Below are positions 60,257 through 64,000 of a stretch of DNA of 64,000 bases, in pieces (position 1 is the first letter of the stretch; the number at the start of each line of letters is the position of its first letter). The DNA comes from Yersinia rohdei ATCC 43380. Its GTDB lineage: Bacteria; Pseudomonadota; Gammaproteobacteria; Enterobacterales; Enterobacteriaceae. The position numbers and the translations under genes were made by a program. The notes under the pieces were generated by a model. It ran no database searches. It saw only the letters and a program-made list of their open reading frames with translations, and had not been told where the DNA came from. The stretch covers positions 99,450 through 163,449 of the forward strand of contig NZ_ACCD01000005.1 of the NCBI RefSeq assembly GCF_000173775.1. Direction: 5' to 3'.

Positions 60257-61071
60257 TAACTATTTCTCTTAGATTCGGGCATTAATTCACAGGTTAAATG
60301 CTTAGTAAGTCGTCTTGCAGCCAGTGCTAAAGATAAATCACTATCCTGAATAAAGTCATGACAGTTGATTTTATTTTGAACAATAATTCTAAATTGAGGT
60401 TTTACCAACGGAATATTATACCATTTCAGTTCTTTCGTCAGCATTGGTGGATTACAGTCAATATAGACAACTCGAATATCACACCCACTATGTAATGCAA
60501 TGTTCGCAGCTCCTCGTTGCAAGCTTAGGGTATTGCCCGCAGTTGTTCTGGTTCCTTCAGGGAATATAAGAATGCTCCCCCCACGATCTAAACGGGCTTT
60601 ACAATGCGCCAGCAGTTTATCAGACTCACTATTAACCAAGTAACCTGCAGACTTAATGACGCCTGAAACAAATATATTATTTAACAAGGCTTCTTTGACA
60701 ATACAATCGCACCTTGGCATATGTGCAGCCAGCAACACGTAGTCTAATAAACTTGGATGGTTAGCAACAATCAGACATCCTGAGTCTTCAGAGAACAACT
60801 CATTATTTTCTATTTTATAATCAAATACACCGAGAAATCTGGCTATACGTAGAAAAAATTGAAAACTATAACGAATACTCTTTTGAGTAATTTGGTTACG
60901 TACATTTTCAGAGCGAATAATTATGCGAAGAGAGGAAAACCATAAAATAGATAATATCAGCCCCCCTAAACCAAAAAGCACAAAGCAAAAACCAGTTGCA
61001 ATAACTCGCCACGATCGATTTAGCAAAGAAGAATGTTGGGCTGCAGTTTTTCCCGTAAGGAAGCTATCCAT
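60256..61071 (-). CDS. apeD: Lysophospholipid acyltransferase-like, ApeD-like
   Basis: 271 residues. NHPSLLDYVLLAAH near residue 103 is the HX4D acyltransferase motif, and IFPEGTRTTAGN near residue 172 is the FPEGT motif. One N-terminal hydrophobic segment. It acylates a lipid intermediate. I prefer ATG at 61071 because GGAG is 6 bp upstream and the start overlaps the apeC stop by one base; an in-frame TTG/ATG slightly upstream remains possible. Confidence 0.87.
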   Translation of the reverse strand: MDSFLTGKTAAQHSSLLNRSWRVIATGFCFVLFGLGGLILSILWFSSLRIIIRSENVRNQITQKSIRYSFQFFLRIARFLGVFDYKIENNELFSEDSGCLIVANHPSLLDYVLLAAHMPRCDCIVKEALLNNIFVSGVIKSAGYLVNSESDKLLAHCKARLDRGGSILIFPEGTRTTAGNTLSLQRGAANIALHSGCDIRVVYIDCNPPMLTKELKWYNIPLVKPQFRIIVQNKINCHDFIQDSDLSLALAARRLTKHLTCELMPESKRNS

Positions 61072-61787
61072 CATTGACTCCATTGCCAATTATTATGCTG
61101 ACCTTGTATAACGAAAGAGCTTTTTTTATTCAGCCAGTTACGTAGAAAACTAAGTCCCTGAGGTAATCCAGATTCATTGGAATCAATCGTAGGAATGTAT
61201 TCACACTGTAAACCATCACCAGTACCTAACAATAATGCCAAAGCATAAGGCAAACCTATTGGAGAAGTCTGAGAATGGTAAAAATCAGGCAAAACCCCAT
61301 CAAAATCGACCAATAGAACACGCTCAGCACCGCTGGCGAGCATTCCCATAGCCTCGATAATACCTTGTTGGAAACTATCTATTCCCGCAGCAAGGGATGT
61401 CACTGGCATGGTATCACTTGCTGTGATAGTTAACCATCCAGAGGCAGTATTATGTACTGACATGGCAAAATCCGTTGGAGAAATATTCTGCTGCTGCTTA
61501 AGACACTGTAATACTTTATAAGTACGTTCTAGTTCTCCATGACGGCTGGTAAATATCGCCATATCAACAGGTGCGCTGTCTAACAACGATAGGCCTGCTT
61601 CAACGGCCAGCCGGCTACCGGTACTCATTCTTCTCGCAGACATCATTGGTATATGCGATAACTTGGGTAAAGCCCCTTGCCATTGAGTACTGAGTTCAGA
61701 ATCTCGTGCCCAAGAAATCCAATGCTCATGACAGCCCATGCCAGGAGCTAAAGCACACCAGTTCAATATATTCAACGAATGAGCCAT
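61071..61787 (-). CDS. apeC: Ketosynthase-like chain-length-factor-type protein, ApeC-like
   Basis: 238 residues, beta-ketoacyl synthase N-terminal-like. The place of the catalytic Cys is MSVHNTASGWLTI near residue 109, so Cys is replaced (Ala/Asn-Thr context). Shorter than full ketosynthases. It is likely the non-catalytic partner of ApeO/ApeR. First gene of the minus-strand operon. Confidence 0.85.
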   Translation of the reverse strand: MAHSLNILNWCALAPGMGCHEHWISWARDSELSTQWQGALPKLSHIPMMSARRMSTGSRLAVEAGLSLLDSAPVDMAIFTSRHGELERTYKVLQCLKQQQNISPTDFAMSVHNTASGWLTITASDTMPVTSLAAGIDSFQQGIIEAMGMLASGAERVLLVDFDGVLPDFYHSQTSPIGLPYALALLLGTGDGLQCEYIPTIDSNESGLPQGLSFLRNWLNKKSSFVIQGQHNNWQWSQ

Positions 61788-62161
61788 GATATCAGGACTT
61801 CCTAAGCATTAAAGCGGGATAATCTATTCTATTTTTAGGTAAAAAGCATTTAAAAACCATCTTAATTATATTTTAAATTAACCATAATAATTCTCCCTAG
61901 GAAAATCAGAATAAAAAAATAAAAACATCCTACATATCGGCATGATCATGAAATTCTTTAGAGAAATTTTATCTTTTTAATTTTAGCTGTAAAATAAATA
62001 GCCAATAATTTATTTAATAAAAAATTAACATATATTTAAAGTAAAAAAACATAAGAATATTTGTGTATTTTAATGAGTAAGAGTATTTTATCATTTCCGT
62101 ATAGTATTTCTGCGTTATTCATTCATGAATAACATGAAAAACATTAATTAATTGGACTATC
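61788..62161. promoter_or_regulatory. AT-rich divergent control region of the APE cluster
   Basis: 374 bp, roughly three-quarters AT. It drives apeC leftward and the small lipoprotein rightward. It contains a perfect 9-bp dyad at 62113-62132. The rest shows no operator I could name; it has the look of an H-NS target. Confidence 0.6.
62113..62132. promoter_or_regulatory. Perfect dyad before the APE-side lipoprotein
   Basis: GTTATTCAT-TC-ATGAATAAC, two 9-bp arms with a 2-bp centre, ending 29 bp before the ATG at 62162. It has the form of an operator for a dimeric regulator, which is not encoded nearby. Confidence 0.5.
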
Positions 62162-62542
62162 ATGAAACTATTAAGAATGCTTCTAGTTGGGGCTGTATCC
62201 ATTGCATTTATTACTGGCTGTGCTGGTACAACACCCATCCAAAACGTTAGTCAAACCGTGGTGGGTAGCCATACGGCTTCCGAAGTACAAAAAGCGATTC
62301 TGGCTGGTGGGATAAATCGTGGTTGGATAATGGTGCCAGCATCTGAAGGTGTGATTAATGGGAAACTAATAAATCGAGGCCACTCGGTTGAAATTAAAAT
62401 AAATTACAATGCTAATAATTATCAAATTAGCTATGTTGGCAGTACTAATATGGATGCAAAAAACGGGAAAATACATTCAAAGTATAACCGTTGGATTGCT
62501 AACTTAAACAAAGACATCCAAATCCAGCTGAATAAATCATAA
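62162..62542 (+). CDS. Small lipoprotein in APE cluster
   Basis: 126 residues. Signal MKLLRMLLVGAVSIAFITGC with the lipobox Cys at residue 20. The mature part is Asn/Ile/Lys-rich, with a beta-like body (GRGWIMVP-type segment NRGWIMVPASEGVINGKL). It is divergent from the ape operon; such lipoproteins occur beside some APE clusters, possibly the apeA position, but I leave the symbol open. Function unknown. Confidence 0.85.
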   Translation: MKLLRMLLVGAVSIAFITGCAGTTPIQNVSQTVVGSHTASEVQKAILAGGINRGWIMVPASEGVINGKLINRGHSVEIKINYNANNYQISYVGSTNMDAKNGKIHSKYNRWIANLNKDIQIQLNKS

Positions 62543-62583
62543 GTATATAATTTTTTCATCACCAATAACTATAGTAAGTACCT

Positions 62584-62621
62584 GCTCACCATTCAAAATT
62601 AGATAATGCTGAATGGTGAGC
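62584..62621 (+). terminator. Hairpin between lipoprotein and methyltransferase
   Basis: 12-bp perfect stem GCTCACCATTCA / TGAATGGTGAGC with a 14-nt loop. There is no T-run, so it may attenuate rather than terminate. It covers the nominal ATG (62613) of the methyltransferase. Confidence 0.6.
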
Positions 62622-62648
62622 TGTTACCTGAATTATGAGGATGTAAGT

Positions 62649-63722
62649 TTGCGCTACGGATATGATAAAGACCAAATTAGTGCTTTGGCGGCAATCACTG
62701 AGGCCCAGAAAATAGCCTTTGCCCCAATGCTATTTCAAGCCGCACTTAATCTTAGAGAGTCAGGGATCCTCGCCGCATTGGATGAGTCAGGTAAAAATGG
62801 TATTACACTGAATGATCTTGAAACCCATTGTTCACTCAGCAAATATGCGATCAGCATCCTGCTAGATATGGGCCTTAGCGGTAACATCCTCTACCAAAAA
62901 GAAACGCGATTTTATTTAGGAAAGGTTGGCCACTATTTATTGCATGATCAAATGACCCGCGTAAATATGGACTTCACTCAAGATGTTTGTTATCAAGGCT
63001 TATTCAATTTAAAAGAAGCATTAGAAACGGGAAAGCCTGCCGGGCTATCTGTTTTTGGTGAATGGCCGACTATTTACCCCGCACTGAGCGAACTACCTAC
63101 AGCAGCCCGTGACAGTTGGTTTGCCTTTGATCATTTCTATTCCGATAATGCCTTTCAAATTGCTCTAAAAGAAATTTTCTCTCTTGAGCCAAAGCATATA
63201 TATGATGTCGGTGCTAATACCGGTAAGTGGGCACTACAATGTGCAGCCTATGACCCCGATGTAAAAATAACATTACTGGATTTACCGCAGCAGATAACCT
63301 TAGCTAAAGAAAATGTTAAAAACAAAGGTTATAGTGACCGTATCGGTACGTATCCTGTCGATTTATTATTAGCTGATAAGTTACCAGGAGATGCAGACGT
63401 TTGGTGGATGAGCCAATTTTTGGACTGTTTTAGTGAAGAAAGAATTGTGCATATCCTTAAACTTATTCATCGTGCGATGAAACCCGATAGCTACGTATGT
63501 ATTATGGAGATATTTTGGGATCGGCAACAATTCGAAGCTGGTGCATTTAGTCTTAATGCGTCATCTCTTTATTTCACATGTATGGCTAATGGCAATAGTC
63601 GTTTTTACCATTCAGATACTTTTTACCAGTGCTTATCTGCCGCCGGGTTCCATATTGAGAAAGATATTGATGGATTAGGAATTGGGCATACATTATTAAT
63701 CTGCCGTAAATTATCTGCATAA
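62649..63722 (+). CDS. SAM-dependent methyltransferase, ApeB-like candidate
   Basis: About 357 residues from the TTG at 62649, or 369 from the ATG at 62613, which lies in a hairpin arm and has no Shine-Dalgarno. GAGG precedes the TTG by 8 bp. N-terminal winged-helix dimerisation part (about 1-110) followed by a Rossmann domain; SAM motif I is YDVGANTGKWALQ near residue 195. It resembles plant-type O-methyltransferases. Its presence beside the operon suggests methylation of the aryl head; the exact target is inferred. Confidence 0.87.
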   Translation: MRYGYDKDQISALAAITEAQKIAFAPMLFQAALNLRESGILAALDESGKNGITLNDLETHCSLSKYAISILLDMGLSGNILYQKETRFYLGKVGHYLLHDQMTRVNMDFTQDVCYQGLFNLKEALETGKPAGLSVFGEWPTIYPALSELPTAARDSWFAFDHFYSDNAFQIALKEIFSLEPKHIYDVGANTGKWALQCAAYDPDVKITLLDLPQQITLAKENVKNKGYSDRIGTYPVDLLLADKLPGDADVWWMSQFLDCFSEERIVHILKLIHRAMKPDSYVCIMEIFWDRQQFEAGAFSLNASSLYFTCMANGNSRFYHSDTFYQCLSAAGFHIEKDIDGLGIGHTLLICRKLSA

Positions 63723-63729
63723 CCTTTAA

Positions 63730-63746
63730 GCCCTCTGTCAGAGGGC
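63730..63746. terminator. Short hairpin after the methyltransferase
   Basis: GCCCTC / GAGGGC with a 5-nt loop, 8 bp after the stop. Weak T-run. Confidence 0.5.
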
Positions 63747-63967
63747 CTACCATCTCTATAACCAGTTTATTTTACTCTTCCCGTCACAGATACCTTCTAA
63801 GCCCTTATCCAAATAACTCTATCAATTAAGAATTGAACCTGCTGAACAAAACTAACAGTATTGCAGAGAGTATTTTAAGCTGTAAATATTACAGCCAGAG
63901 GGAGTCGATGATTTTTTATGGTGTGATATATCTGGCAGAGAGGAAATATATAAAAATTATAATGCAA

Positions 63968-63998
63968 AAAACCCCTGAATCATTGATTCAGGGGTTTT
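63968..63998. terminator. Strong hairpin at window end
   Basis: 15-bp stem AAAACCCCTGAATCA / TGATTCAGGGGTTTT. Acts as a bidirectional terminator; the adjoining gene lies outside. The preceding 245 bp hold no gene I can see. Confidence 0.8.
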
Positions 63999-64000
63999 GC

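Overview
This 64 kb window is chromosomal DNA of an enterobacterium, almost certainly a Yersinia of the enterocolitica type. The grounds are gene content and order: a urease cluster ureABCEFGD flanked by a urea transporter (yut), a nickel permease and a five-gene nickel ABC system; hdeB; two tandem crcB genes; and E. coli-like synteny for nrdHIEF-proVWX and for dnaQ-rnhA-yafS-gloB-mltD-yafD-yafC-dkgB. The species assignment is inference.

Layout. 1-2.2 kb: a beta-glucoside PTS operon (EIIB, EIIC and a 6-phospho-beta-glucosidase cut by the window edge) with a good CRP-type site upstream. 2.8-8.1 kb: a PQQ-type aldose dehydrogenase, an aldo/keto reductase, two fluoride-channel genes, a potassium channel, and the periplasmic acid chaperone hdeB behind a CRP-like promoter. 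8.2-22.1 kb: an acid-survival and urease island, all on the minus strand (nickel permease, urea channel, ureD/G/F/E/C/B/A, 950 bp of AT-rich DNA, then yntE-yntA). 22.7-30.8 kb: mixed small genes, including an uncharacterised membrane protein, a frameshifted AraC-type remnant, a cold-shock protein, DUF1198 and DUF2002-like proteins, an MFS transporter, the repeat-built acid-shock protein Asr with an RstA box, an ElaB/YqjD-type protein, and a divergent MocR regulator/AhpD-like pair. 31-39 kb: nrdHIEF with two NrdR boxes 31 bp apart, then proVWX. 39-48 kb: tRNA-Asp, dnaQ, rnhA, yafS, gloB, mltD (frameshifted in its second LysM), yafD, an MFS exporter, yafC and dkgB.

48.1-63.7 kb is an aryl-polyene (APE) cluster. 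Sixteen tightly overlapping minus-strand genes, matching apeC to apeR, encode two acyl carrier proteins, an acyl-ACP ligase, three ketosynthase-type proteins (one without the active-site Cys), a ketoreductase, two hot-dog dehydratases, a thioesterase, acyl- and glycosyltransferases, a LolA-like carrier, an MMPL exporter and a DUF3261 lipoprotein. A small lipoprotein and a SAM methyltransferase are transcribed divergently from a 374 bp AT-rich control region.

Functionally, nickel import, urea import, urease, HdeB and Asr form an acid-survival set. The APE cluster builds and exports a membrane polyene pigment. I found no integrases, insertion sequences, prophage, CRISPR or obvious defence system. 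The most unusual items are the urease flap variant, the mltD frameshift, the AraC remnant, an unexplained 110-codon open frame before proV, several perfect dyads, and the layout of the APE control region.
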